Assembly (NCBI GenBank): GCA_035576005.1
Contig: DATLXH010000040.1
Coordinates: 1 to 57,453, forward strand
Source of the DNA: DATLXH01 sp035576005
GTDB lineage: Bacteria; Acidobacteriota; Thermoanaerobaculia; Gp7-AA8
DNA: 57,453 nucleotides
Direction: 5' to 3'
The position numbers and the translations under genes were made by a program. The notes beneath the pieces were generated by a model. That model had not been told where the DNA came from and ran no database searches. It worked only from the letters and a program-made list of their open reading frames with translations. Below, piece by piece: positions 24,519 through 32,158 of this stretch. Position 1 is the stretch's first letter, and each line of letters starts with the position of its first letter.

Positions 24519-24968
24519 CTATGGCCGGCGACGACGATCTTCGAACCGCGGTCTTTGTGTTCGCGCCCGCCGCTCCGAGTGGCCGAGAACGGTCCGGAAT
24601 TTCGACCACTGCTCATTGGTCAGCGCAGCTCTCATGTCGACAAGGAGCATGAGCTCACGCTCGAAAAGCCGGGAGCGTGACTCGCTCAGGCGCAGGGCCG
24701 CCTTCTGGACTTCCTGCCTGTTGAGCTGGATCTGATCGAGCTGCGATCGGAGGTCAACGGCCTTCTTTTCCACATCCGCGCGAAGGTCGATCAAACCGTT
24801 CGCATTGCTCCGAAACGTCGCATCGAGTTTTTCCTGCTGCTCTTCCGTCAGAGAGAGCCGCTGAATGATCTCCGGGCGTTTCCACCATTTACCCGCGGGC
24901 AACCCCTCGGCAGCAGAAAGAAGTGAAGGAAGAAACAGCAGTATTGTCAGCGCAACGATTCTTTTCAT
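24519..24968 (-). CDS. Spy/CpxP-like periplasmic protein, 149 aa
   Basis: A signal peptide (MKRIVALTILLFLPSLLSAA) is followed by an all-helical region with two LTxxQ motifs: LSLTEEQQEKLDATF (~38-52) and ALTNEQWSKF (~113-122). This is the hallmark of the Spy/CpxP/ZraP group of periplasmic chaperones and stress sensors. The ATG overlaps the stop of the anti-sigma gene (ATGA at 24965-24968), so it is translationally coupled as the third gene of the sigma/anti-sigma operon. It may report envelope state or act as the operon's effector. The C-terminal tail is strongly basic (RRARTQRPRFEDRRRR). Confidence 0.85.
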   Translation of the reverse strand: MKRIVALTILLFLPSLLSAAEGLPAGKWWKRPEIIQRLSLTEEQQEKLDATFRSNANGLIDLRADVEKKAVDLRSQLDQIQLNRQEVQKAALRLSESRSRLFERELMLLVDMRAALTNEQWSKFRTVLGHSERRARTQRPRFEDRRRRP

Positions 24969-25498
24969 AGCGTCCCCTCTGGGCGTTGATCAGCCTCGAT
25001 CCATGACTCCCACTCCACGACCTCTCGAAACTGCTCCAGTTCGGCAGTCTCCCATGGATCCTGAGTCGCGGTCAGGGAGGCAATTTCTCCTACGGCTGCG
25101 GAGCCGGGGCCATTCGTCAGCTCCCGGCTGGCACTGATTGCGACGTTTTTGGACTCGGGAGTATCCGCAGGCCGGTTCGCGACCCGCACGACGCCCAGCG
25201 AGAGCACAGCGATGAGCGCCGCCGCGAACGCCAGCTTCGGCGCGGTCCTCAGTCTTCGCTCCGGCAGCACGTGCTTCGCGTCGATAGCGCGCGTGATCGC
25301 CACCCGCTGACGCGCCCAGAACGTCGACGGCTTCGTGTCGACGCTCGCACAGGCCGAGCTTCGCGCACTCAGAAGCTTGAGCCTGACCGAGACGAAACGT
25401 CTCGTGCATTCGCTGCACTCCGACATGTGTTGCGCGGCCGGATCTCGCTCTCCGCCGTAGTGAAGTTCGAGCAGGTCCGCTTCGGAATAATGTTTCAT
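24965..25498 (-). CDS. anti-sigma factor (zinc-finger, membrane-anchored), 177 aa
   Basis: The N-terminal zinc-binding anti-sigma motif is H24-x3-C28-x2-C31 (QHMSECSECTRRF), followed by a basic linker, one membrane helix (~87-107, LAFAAALIAVLSLGVV) and a ~70-residue periplasmic tail rich in acidic and tryptophan residues. The ATG at 25498 overlaps the sigma-factor stop (ATGA), so the two are made in fixed proportion. It would hold the ECF sigma factor at the membrane until an envelope signal reaches the periplasmic part, perhaps with the Spy-like protein encoded next. A start 13 codons upstream is possible but lies within the sigma gene. Confidence 0.88.
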   Translation of the reverse strand: MKHYSEADLLELHYGGERDPAAQHMSECSECTRRFVSVRLKLLSARSSACASVDTKPSTFWARQRVAITRAIDAKHVLPERRLRTAPKLAFAAALIAVLSLGVVRVANRPADTPESKNVAISASRELTNGPGSAAVGEIASLTATQDPWETAELEQFREVVEWESWIEADQRPEGTL

Positions 25499-26121
25499 GA
25501 GATGGTTTCCTCCGTAGGCACGTCTGCGATCACCCATGCAGATAGTTCTTTCCTCAATTTGTGAACCGCACGGAACAGATGCGTGCGAACGGTGCCGGGT
25601 CGCAGATTCAGATTTGCAGCGATTTCTTCAAGGGAAAAATCTTCGTAATGCCTCAGGCTGAAAATGATTCGTTGCTGCTCTGAGAGTCCCGCAACGGCGC
25701 GCTCGATCGAACTGAGGAGTTGTGTCGACATCGCAAGACGCTCCGCATCGGGCTGTTCATCCCGGAGCTCCGGGCTCCCGCCTTCCGATTCAGGCGCTCC
25801 GATCGAGAAGAATGAACGAACCCGTTTTCGTCTGATTACGTCTCGTGCTCGATTAATGGCAATGCGCGTCAACCAGGTCGCGATCTCGGACTTATTCTCG
25901 AACTTACCAAGACTGCTGTAAGCCTGAACGAACACGTCCTGGGTAACGATGTCTGCCTCCATCTCATCCCGAAGGATTGCCTGAGCGATCCGATAAATCT
26001 TCCGTTGATATCGCTCGACGATCACGCCGTATGCCGCCCCGTCGCCGGCCAGAGTCTGTCGAATCAGCTCTTCGTCGGTGGAGGGAAGGTCACGTTCCGC
26101 TTCGAATGCCACGGCGGCCAT
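25495..26121 (-). CDS. ECF-type RNA polymerase sigma factor, 208 aa
   Basis: Sigma-70 family factor with regions 2 and 4. Region 2 runs from ELIRQTLAGDGAAYGVIVER through ADIVTQDVFVQAYSSLGKFE and WLTRIAINRARDVIRRKR. A variable linker (SIGAPESEGGSPELRDEQP) precedes region 4: LSEQQRIIFSLRHYEDFSLE, EIAANLNLRPGTVRTHLFRA. It would direct polymerase to its own operon and an envelope-related regulon, and is held by the anti-sigma factor encoded next. The gene begins 128 bp downstream of the chemoreceptor fusion on the same strand, so weak co-transcription with it cannot be excluded. Confidence 0.95.
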   Translation of the reverse strand: MAAVAFEAERDLPSTDEELIRQTLAGDGAAYGVIVERYQRKIYRIAQAILRDEMEADIVTQDVFVQAYSSLGKFENKSEIATWLTRIAINRARDVIRRKRVRSFFSIGAPESEGGSPELRDEQPDAERLAMSTQLLSSIERAVAGLSEQQRIIFSLRHYEDFSLEEIAANLNLRPGTVRTHLFRAVHKLRKELSAWVIADVPTEETIS

Positions 26122-26249
26122 CTTAAAGAATAGACGTTGCAGGGGCGCTTCCGTTTACGGCGCGGCGAGAGAACCGGACCGTCCTGCCCCGCAGGAAAGC
26201 TTCCGCATGCGCTGCCAGACTGTAGAGCGCCCGCCCTTCAAGCCCCTGG

Positions 26250-29200
26250 TCACCGTTCGACCCAGAGATCCGAGTACCTCACCGGCGGAGGGACGAGGTA
26301 GGTGTGCATGCCCCTCACATGTGGCTTGCTGATGACGAAGAACCGGTCGTGGAAAAGGAATACTGCCGGTGCCTCGTCGAGAACTTTCTGATTGAGTTTC
26401 GCGTAAATTTTTGCCCGTTCATCGAGATCGTTGGAACGCCTGGCTTCCTCGATCTGCCTGTCCAGGGCCGGGCTCTGATAGTTCATTCCGATCACGGTCC
26501 CGGACTTGGAGTGAAAAAAGATGTAGAAAAAATTGTCCGAGTCAGGGAAGTCGGCGTACCAGTTCGCTGCAAAGATCAGATTGTGACCCGGCTTCTCGCG
26601 CGCTGCGCGTGCCTCGGCGGCGCTGTGGGAGCTGACTTGCACCTCAATGCCGACCGCGGCCAGGTCCCCCAGCATCAGTGCGAGCTGGCCCGAGTTGTTG
26701 AATTCGTCGGTGTCCCAGGTCCAGTAATCGGCCTTGAAGCCGTTCTCGTAGCCAGCGGACCTGAGCAGACTCCTGGCCCGTTCCTGATCGAACGCGTATC
26801 CCGACAGGCGGCTGTCATACCCCGGAAGACCGGGAGGGAGAAGTGAGGTGGCTTCCACACCGAGGCCCGAGAAGATCTGGCGGTTGATCCGGTTCCGGTC
26901 GATCGCGTAATTCATCGCCTGCCTGACCGCGACCTGATCGAAGGGAGGAGACGAGCAGTCGAACGTTAGATAGGAGGTGTGAAGCTGGATCGTATCGAGA
27001 AGGTAGGGAGCGTACGAGGGATTCTCACGGAACCGGGCCGCGGCCGCGAGAGGGATTCCATGTGCAATGTCGAGCTCGCCTCGCTCAAATGCTTCAGCTA
27101 CCTCGCGGGAGCTCTTGAGATCCAGGCGAAAGCGAAGTGTCTGCAGGTGAGGAACCTCGCCGTCGTAATAATCTTCATTTCGACGCACCGTCACGTGACT
27201 TCCCTCAACGGCTTCCTCAACGATGTACGGTCCTGCGCCGACCCCGCTCAGTCGGTAGCTTGCCGCATCTCTTGCCTCCTCCGTGGGGACGATTGCCGAC
27301 TCCGGCATGGAAAGAAGGAGGAGAAAGAAGGCGAGAGGCTCATCGAGGATGAACTCGATGGTCTTTTCGTCGATCACGACCAGTCCCTCGGCACTTTTCG
27401 CGCGACCGTTCATCACGTCTTCGGCACCTTTCACGGAATGCATGATCCACCGCCCCACGGACTTGAGCTCCGGGGACATCAGGCGCAGAAAGGATGAACG
27501 GACCTGGGCCGCGGTTACGGGACGACCCCCATGGAAGGTCGCTCCCTCGCGCAGGTGAAATCGGTATCTCGTTCCACCGTCGAGAATCTCCCAACGCTCG
27601 CCGAGTCCGCCTTTGAGTTCTGCTCCTTCGCCGAACTCGACCAGAGTCTGGTGTATAGCCTTGTGAATGAAGCCCAGCGCCATGTACTGGCAGAAGACCG
27701 GATCGAGCGTCAGCGGGCTCGGCAGGATCGTGGACGTAACAATCGTTCCTCCACGCTCAGCTGTCGGCAGCTTGAAGCGACCAAGCTCGCGGGTAAAAAG
27801 GGAAGTCTCCTGCCGGAGGACGCTCGACATCTGATTGAGCTCAGCAACGGCGAAGTTTCCTTCTCTGGCGGCGACCTGATTGACTTCAACTGCGTCGACG
27901 ATGACGGAGCTCTCCGAAGCCAGCACGGACGTCGCTTCCAGCACGGCAGAGACGGAGGACATGATCGACTCCATCGCCTTCGCAATCGCCTGGCTCCCGC
28001 TCTGCTGCTCATCCATCGCGCGCTTCAGGTGCTTCGTGTAATCGCGCACGAGGGAGGCCTGCTGACCGATGGTGCGCGAGGTTTGCGACTGCTGCTGCGT
28101 CGCCGACGCAGTCTGCTGGACCATCCTGGTAACAGCTTCGATCGCAGAAGTCGCTGATTTGCTACCGCGCGACTGCTCTTCGGTCGCACGCGCGATCTCA
28201 GAAATTGATCCGGTAGATCGCTCCGTCAAATCCAGAATTCTCCCGAGGACTTCTTCTGCGCGAGCCGTGAGACTTACACCCTCGGAAACCCGTTCGGAGC
28301 TCGAGTTCATCTGCTCGATGGCTCGCTGGACGCCTCGCTGAACGTTCCGGATCAGCGTTCGGATCTCTTCCGTGGAATGGGAGGTTCGTTCCGAGAGATC
28401 TCGAATCTCATCGGCTACAACGCCAAACCCTTTTCCACGATCACCAGCTTGCGCCGCAATGATCGCGGCGTTGAGCGCGAGCAGGTTCGTCTGGCGGGCG
28501 ATCTCGTCGATCACACGAACGATCTCGCCAATCTCTTCCGATCTGCCTCCGAGCAGGGTGAGTGTTTCTTTCGCTTCCTCGACCGACTGCTGGATCTTGC
28601 TCATGCCATCGACAGTGCCGATGACTGCGTCGCGCCCCTCATTTGCCGACGTGGCCACGTCCATTGCGAGATCCGACGAATGTTGCGCCGAACGTCGGAT
28701 CTCATCGGTAGTCGCGTCCATCTCCACCATCGCGCTCGCGGTCTCGATCGCGAATGAGGAGAACGATTCCATGTTTGACGCAACCTGGTTGATCGACGCG
28801 ATCATCTCTTCGATTCCTGAGGCGGTCTGCTCCACGAACTCGCCGAGTGTCTGGCTGATGCGTCCGACCTCCTCGATGCTTGCAGACATTTCGAGGATTG
28901 AGGTTGACGTTTCCTCGGCTGACCCCGAGAGCTCTTCCATGCTCTGCTGGACGTCATTGATGGACCGGTCGATCTTGAGCACCGAGCGGCTGGTCGACTC
29001 AGCGGATGTCAGCTGATTGCTTGCGCTCTGACCCAGGACACGGGAACGGCGACTGATCTGCTCGCTCACCGCTGCAACATCGGCTGCGAGCCGCGAGAAG
29101 CGAAGGATCGTCCGCTCGAGCTTGAGGACAAGAGCACGGATTGAGAGCGCGAGCTGGGGAGACCCTGCTGCCTGCTCGATCTCGCGAGCCTGCTGGTCGA

Positions 29201-29441
29201 GCTCGCCAGCCGTGATCCGGTCGATGAGCTGGGTTGCCTCTTCACGCAACCCGAATCGGGTGAGCGCGAGATTCCCCGCGATCGCGGTCGCGAGCGTCGC
29301 AACGGCGGCGATCCCGATGGCCCTCCAATAGGCAGACCCCTCAGGTCTTGCGATGAGATAGAGGAGGAGCGAGAAGACCAGCAGCGAGAGGAGGAGAGAC
29401 GACCAGATTGCGAATCGCGCCTGCCGAGTTTGGCTGCTCAT
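26250..29441 (-). CDS. chemoreceptor signalling domain fused to a family-5 solute-binding domain, 1063 aa
   Basis: Two membrane helices (about 12-31 and 40-59) are joined by only ~9 residues, so there is no periplasmic sensor domain. A HAMP-like linker (~60-115) and a long coiled-coil methyl-accepting domain (~120-550) follow, with the tip IDEIARQTNLLALNAAIIAA (311-330) and DRGKGFGVVADEIRDLSERT. From ~562 to the end lies a complete SBP_bac_5 (DppA/OppA-like) domain: WEILDGGTRYRFHLREGATF, then HGGRPVTAAQVRSSFLRLM, GAGPYIVEEAVEGSHVTVRR, and AMNYAIDRNRINRQIFSG. With two helices, both ends are cytoplasmic, so the binding domain would sense an internal ligand, as in the cytoplasmic SBP domain of SgrR. 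Tip residues E and R of the canonical AIEAARAGE are I and Q here. No stop or frameshift separates the parts. Confidence 0.93.
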   Translation of the reverse strand: MSSQTRQARFAIWSSLLLSLLVFSLLLYLIARPEGSAYWRAIGIAAVATLATAIAGNLALTRFGLREEATQLIDRITAGELDQQAREIEQAAGSPQLALSIRALVLKLERTILRFSRLAADVAAVSEQISRRSRVLGQSASNQLTSAESTSRSVLKIDRSINDVQQSMEELSGSAEETSTSILEMSASIEEVGRISQTLGEFVEQTASGIEEMIASINQVASNMESFSSFAIETASAMVEMDATTDEIRRSAQHSSDLAMDVATSANEGRDAVIGTVDGMSKIQQSVEEAKETLTLLGGRSEEIGEIVRVIDEIARQTNLLALNAAIIAAQAGDRGKGFGVVADEIRDLSERTSHSTEEIRTLIRNVQRGVQRAIEQMNSSSERVSEGVSLTARAEEVLGRILDLTERSTGSISEIARATEEQSRGSKSATSAIEAVTRMVQQTASATQQQSQTSRTIGQQASLVRDYTKHLKRAMDEQQSGSQAIAKAMESIMSSVSAVLEATSVLASESSVIVDAVEVNQVAAREGNFAVAELNQMSSVLRQETSLFTRELGRFKLPTAERGGTIVTSTILPSPLTLDPVFCQYMALGFIHKAIHQTLVEFGEGAELKGGLGERWEILDGGTRYRFHLREGATFHGGRPVTAAQVRSSFLRLMSPELKSVGRWIMHSVKGAEDVMNGRAKSAEGLVVIDEKTIEFILDEPLAFFLLLLSMPESAIVPTEEARDAASYRLSGVGAGPYIVEEAVEGSHVTVRRNEDYYDGEVPHLQTLRFRLDLKSSREVAEAFERGELDIAHGIPLAAAARFRENPSYAPYLLDTIQLHTSYLTFDCSSPPFDQVAVRQAMNYAIDRNRINRQIFSGLGVEATSLLPPGLPGYDSRLSGYAFDQERARSLLRSAGYENGFKADYWTWDTDEFNNSGQLALMLGDLAAVGIEVQVSSHSAAEARAAREKPGHNLIFAANWYADFPDSDNFFYIFFHSKSGTVIGMNYQSPALDRQIEEARRSNDLDERAKIYAKLNQKVLDEAPAVFLFHDRFFVISKPHVRGMHTYLVPPPVRYSDLWVER

Positions 29442-29533
29442 TTAGGTTGGTGCCGGATGCTAACATAACGCTGGTGATCAACTCTCTCAGCTCGTGCTTC
29501 TGCGAGACGTTCGGGTGAGGGTGCGTCCCCTAG

Positions 29534-29711
29534 ACCGCATTTCTCACAGGCCTTTGTCGTGAGACGGCAGAGAGTGGCCTGGATGCGAGGCGCACGGCGA
29601 TTTTGCGACGAAGGCATAGTCGACACTATGTCGAGGAGCGAAATTGCTGTGCAACGAAGCAGACAGGCCGCTATCCGTCGTCTCGCGGCGAAGGCCTGTG
29701 AGAAATGCGGT
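29534..29711 (+). repeat. 178-bp palindromic element, copy E (complete, CTAG on both sides)
   Basis: Complete copy flanked by CTAG at 29530-29533 and again at 29712-29715. Its ends read ACCGC and GCGGT instead of CCCGC and GCGGG, and the arms read CACAGGCC and GGCCTGTG instead of CACAGACC and GGTCTGTG. Both are paired changes that keep the hairpin. It lies between the divergent chemoreceptor fusion and the prenyl synthase gene and must overlap or separate their promoters. Confidence 0.95.
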
Positions 29712-29736
29712 CTAGCTCCCTGGGATTGCGGGAGTG

Positions 29737-30666
29737 ATGGAAGCAGTCGGCTCTCGCCTGCTCCTGCGGATTGGGGATCGTCAGGGCGTCACGGTGCCTG
29801 AGCTGATTTCAGTCAGGCGAGGGTGGATTGACGACTACCTGGCTCAACTCGCCTCATCAACAGGCGCGCCCGAGGTCCTGCGGCGACCAGTGGAAAGGGC
29901 GCTCCGTTCGCAAGGCAAGAGAGTGCGTGGAATTCTGACGCTGGCAGCGGGGGAGGCCGCAGGAGCCACCGCTGAGCGGCTCGTAGCTGCTGCCGCTGCG
30001 TTCGAGATGATCCACACCTGCTCCCTGATTCTCGACGATCTTCCATCGATGGATGATGCGGCCCTCAGGCGGGGCGAGCCGACATTACATCTGGTGTTCG
30101 GGGAAAACCTCGCAATCCTGTCGGCCGTTGCACTGCTCAATCACTCTTACGGGCTGATCACGTCATCACATCAGGCACTCGCACCGAAACGATGGCCCAT
30201 GGCGGCCGTTATTCAGAAGGTGATCGATGCTGTGGGATGGGATGGAACGATAGGGGGCGAGGCGGTCGATTTGCACAGTGATCCCTCCTCGCTTGATCTC
30301 AAGACGCTCGAGTTCATTCACTCACGAAAGACTGGAATGCTGTTCGTGGCCGCTGCCGCTGTCGGCGGCATGCTCGCGAATGCGGCGCCGTCAGTCGTAG
30401 ACAAACTGGAGGCCTACGCCAAGAACCTCGGGCTGGCCTTCCAGATTACCGACGACATCCTTGATGAGATCGGGACGATGGAACAAGCGGGTAAGGACGT
30501 CAGACAAGACGCCGGCCGGCTCACCTTCGTGAAGCTCGCGGGGGTTGAAGGCGCCCGATCAATCGCTCGCGAGCTCATTGATACTGCAACGCTCGCGATC
30601 GGATCATTGGGGAAAGGGGCCGAACAGTTGCGCGAGCTGGCCGTGACCGTCAGAGACCGGGTGTGA
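29737..30666 (+). CDS. short-chain polyprenyl (FPP/GGPP) synthase, 309 aa
   Basis: Trans-isoprenyl diphosphate synthase that condenses IPP with allylic diphosphates. The first Asp-rich motif is DDLPSMDD (100-107) with the x2-x4 spacing of bacterial FPP/GGPP synthases, the second is FQITDDILDEIG (~238-249), and the basic IPP site is SQGKRVRG (~58-65, normally GGKRLRP). ETL-type segments FIHSRKTGMLF and GGEAVDL are present. ATG 29737 follows GGGAG; GTG 29734 is equally possible. A second, longer-chain type of synthase is encoded at 51.4-52.4 kb. A terminator follows. Confidence 0.92.
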   Translation: MEAVGSRLLLRIGDRQGVTVPELISVRRGWIDDYLAQLASSTGAPEVLRRPVERALRSQGKRVRGILTLAAGEAAGATAERLVAAAAAFEMIHTCSLILDDLPSMDDAALRRGEPTLHLVFGENLAILSAVALLNHSYGLITSSHQALAPKRWPMAAVIQKVIDAVGWDGTIGGEAVDLHSDPSSLDLKTLEFIHSRKTGMLFVAAAAVGGMLANAAPSVVDKLEAYAKNLGLAFQITDDILDEIGTMEQAGKDVRQDAGRLTFVKLAGVEGARSIARELIDTATLAIGSLGKGAEQLRELAVTVRDRV

Positions 30667-30690
30667 TGGAAAGTGACATGCCGGAAAAGT

Positions 30691-30722
30691 CAAACGCCGG
30701 GAATCGCTTCCCGGCGTTTTAA
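30691..30722. terminator. bidirectional intrinsic terminator
   Basis: AACGCCGGGAA and TTCCCGGCGTT form an 11-bp stem around TCGC. On the plus strand it is followed by TTTTAAA and ends the prenyl synthase transcript. On the minus strand it lies 12 bp after the c-di-AMP riboswitch and could serve as that riboswitch's expression platform. Confidence 0.8.
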
Positions 30723-30733
30723 AGGCTTGCCTT

Positions 30734-30871
30734 CCTGCCGCCTGCGAGGTTAGCTGTCGGATTCGGGCTGGAAACCCTACCGGCTTCTGGCCGGATTCAC
30801 CCCGGACGGGGGCAAGCCGTCACTGTACATCGGTTCCCCCGCTCCTCGGCGCCGAGGATTAGGCAGGCAAG
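30734..30871 (-). promoter_or_regulatory. c-di-AMP riboswitch (ydaO-yuaA class), orphan
   Basis: Read on the minus strand, the aptamer holds the class hallmarks in order: TAATCCTCGGCGCCGAGGAG, CGGGGGAACC, GGGGTGAATCC, then CAGCCCGAATCCGACAGC and TAACCTCGCAGGCGG. The ends (TTGCCTGCC and GGCAGG) form the closing stem. It has its own promoter upstream (30900-30927) and the hairpin at 30691-30722 downstream. No minus-strand gene follows: the next 1 kb is the oppositely oriented prenyl synthase. In other bacteria this class shuts off genes for wall hydrolases and ion transport when c-di-AMP is high. What it controls here is unclear. Confidence 0.88.
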
Positions 30872-30899
30872 CCGCCGGCCTGACTTGGACGGCTCAATC

Positions 30900-30927
30900 A
30901 ATCTAACGTAAGAATCTTATTTGTCAA
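30900..30927 (-). promoter_or_regulatory. promoter for the riboswitch RNA
   Basis: On the minus strand a perfect -35 box TTGACA (30922-30927) is separated by 16 bp from TAGATT (30900-30905), a 4 of 6 match to the -10 consensus. The surrounding AATAAGATTCTTACGT spacer is AT-rich relative to the region. Transcription would begin just upstream of the riboswitch. Confidence 0.65.
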
Positions 30928-31033
30928 CAGGGCCGCGCGGCTTGTTCCCATTCTGACACCCGGAGCCCCGCGCTGAAATTGATCAGGCCCGCCGTGAATA
31001 GGGAAGCTGGCAGGAACGAGTTGTCGTCTTACG

Positions 31034-31062
31034 TTGACACTCCATCCCTGCTTCGGTATCGT
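31034..31062 (+). promoter_or_regulatory. promoter for tRNA-Phe
   Basis: TTGACA (31034-31039), a 17-bp spacer and TATCGT (31057-31062). The tRNA begins 30 bp further on. The -35 is perfect; the -10 is a 4 of 6 match. Confidence 0.55.
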
Positions 31063-31091
31063 TCGCAGCTCTCATCGCGGAAGACCCCGAT

Positions 31092-31167
<76 letters not shown>

Positions 31168-31267
31168 CTCTCCGTCTCCCTAGAGGTGGCTGCTGAATCT
31201 CTGGGTGACCCCGCGCGGGTCGCGGCGCCCACGGGAGCGCCGAGACCTCAGGCGGAACTGCGGGACG

Positions 31268-31592
31268 TCAGCTTCGAAGGAACTCGATCAGGTCGCTCGT
31301 CAGCCGGTCTTTATCTGTTTCGAAGAGCCCGTAGAGATCTGTCACGACTCCACTGTTGTCCAGCAGCACAGCGACGTATTTGATCGGGTCCGCGTCTCCG
31401 ATGATCCAACTGACGATCCGCTGTCCATGGACAATGCCGTCCAGGGTGGGAGTCCCGCGCGGTGATGATCAACGTCTGAATCGACTGTTTTGCGACGGCC
31501 GGGTCCGTTTTGGACCGCTTAGACGTGACTTTTTGCTCGTAAAGGTGTATGGTGAGGGAGCTGAGTAGATCTCCTTTGCTGTCAGGTCGCCT
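31268..31592 (-). pseudogene. frameshifted remnant of an unidentified gene
   Basis: The minus strand holds two long stretches of protein-like sequence in different frames. The upstream part reads PDSKGDLLSSLTIHLYEQKV, TSKRSKTDPAVAKQSIQTLI, ITAR. After a +1/-1 shift near 31455 it continues GTPTLDGIVHGQRIVSWIIG, DADPIKYVAVLLDNSGVVTD, LYGLFETDKDRLTSDLIEFL, RS and stop (31268-31270). No start codon is seen, and a TAG lies just upstream of the first part. I do not recognise the family. The smooth protein-like reading of both halves supports a recently broken gene. Confidence 0.5.
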
Positions 31593-31753
31593 GAACTAAG
31601 TCAGCGTGCCACTGGATCCACCGTCTTAGTTTCCCTCCCCATGAGCAGTTCGTGATCGGGGAGTAGCGCGCCAGGTACTGCTCGAACTCACTCACAACCG
31701 CTAGAACCCAAGCCATCGTCCCGTCATCGGGCATCGATATACCGGAGGAAAGT

Positions 31754-31981
31754 ATGAAGAAAGTCACAGCAGGCACAAAGGTCCGGACAGCGCCGAAGGT
31801 ATCAGTTTCGGAGCTCAACATTCGAAAGACTGCAGCAAATCTTCTGACCGTAAAGCTCGTGTCCACTGAGATTTCGTACGTTCAGAGAGTGCTGGGTAAC
31901 ACGGCTACGCAGGAAAAGATCGCAGAGACCGTGCTTGCGGTTCGACGCATGCCCTGGTCCGACATCGCTCTGCCTGAGTAA
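31754..31981 (+). CDS. small hypothetical protein, 75 aa
   Basis: A strong ribosome-binding site GGAGG lies 5 bp before ATG 31754. The protein is basic at the N-terminus and helical in its second half (STEISYVQRVLGNTATQEKI). No family recognised. It may be a small DNA-binding or regulatory protein. The minus-strand frame across the same bases has no ribosome-binding site and is treated as a shadow. Confidence 0.55.
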   Translation: MKKVTAGTKVRTAPKVSVSELNIRKTAANLLTVKLVSTEISYVQRVLGNTATQEKIAETVLAVRRMPWSDIALPE

Positions 31982-32158
31982 GGGCGCGTTGTTGAAAAGA
32001 ATCAGGACCGTCGTGTCGTCGGACCGGGGCCCTCACCCGCCGCTCGACGCGGCACGCTATCCCGCGGGGAGAAGGGGGAAGGGAGTTTCGAGCGGTCACG
32101 ATTCAGCTCCTGAATGTACGGCATGGAACGCTCTGCTCCCGCAGCCTCCGGTTAGTGG

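Noticed and set aside
24301..24609. 103-residue extension of the ABC ATPase through element D
   Set aside because: It overlaps the Spy-like gene and the repeat. The conserved domain starts at ATG 24300.
26304..29016. Several plus-strand frames opposite the receptor fusion (up to 214 codons)
   Set aside because: They are antisense shadows caused by GC-rich codon bias in the real gene, with low-complexity translations.
30723..30900. c-di-GMP (GEMM) riboswitch on the plus strand
   Set aside because: A short GGCAAGCCGCCGGCC stretch resembles GEMM, but the rest does not fold or match. The minus strand matches the ydaO class over its full length.
31582..31866. Minus-strand 94-codon frame opposite the small gene at 31754
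   Set aside because: No ribosome-binding site. The plus-strand gene has a strong one at 31744-31748.
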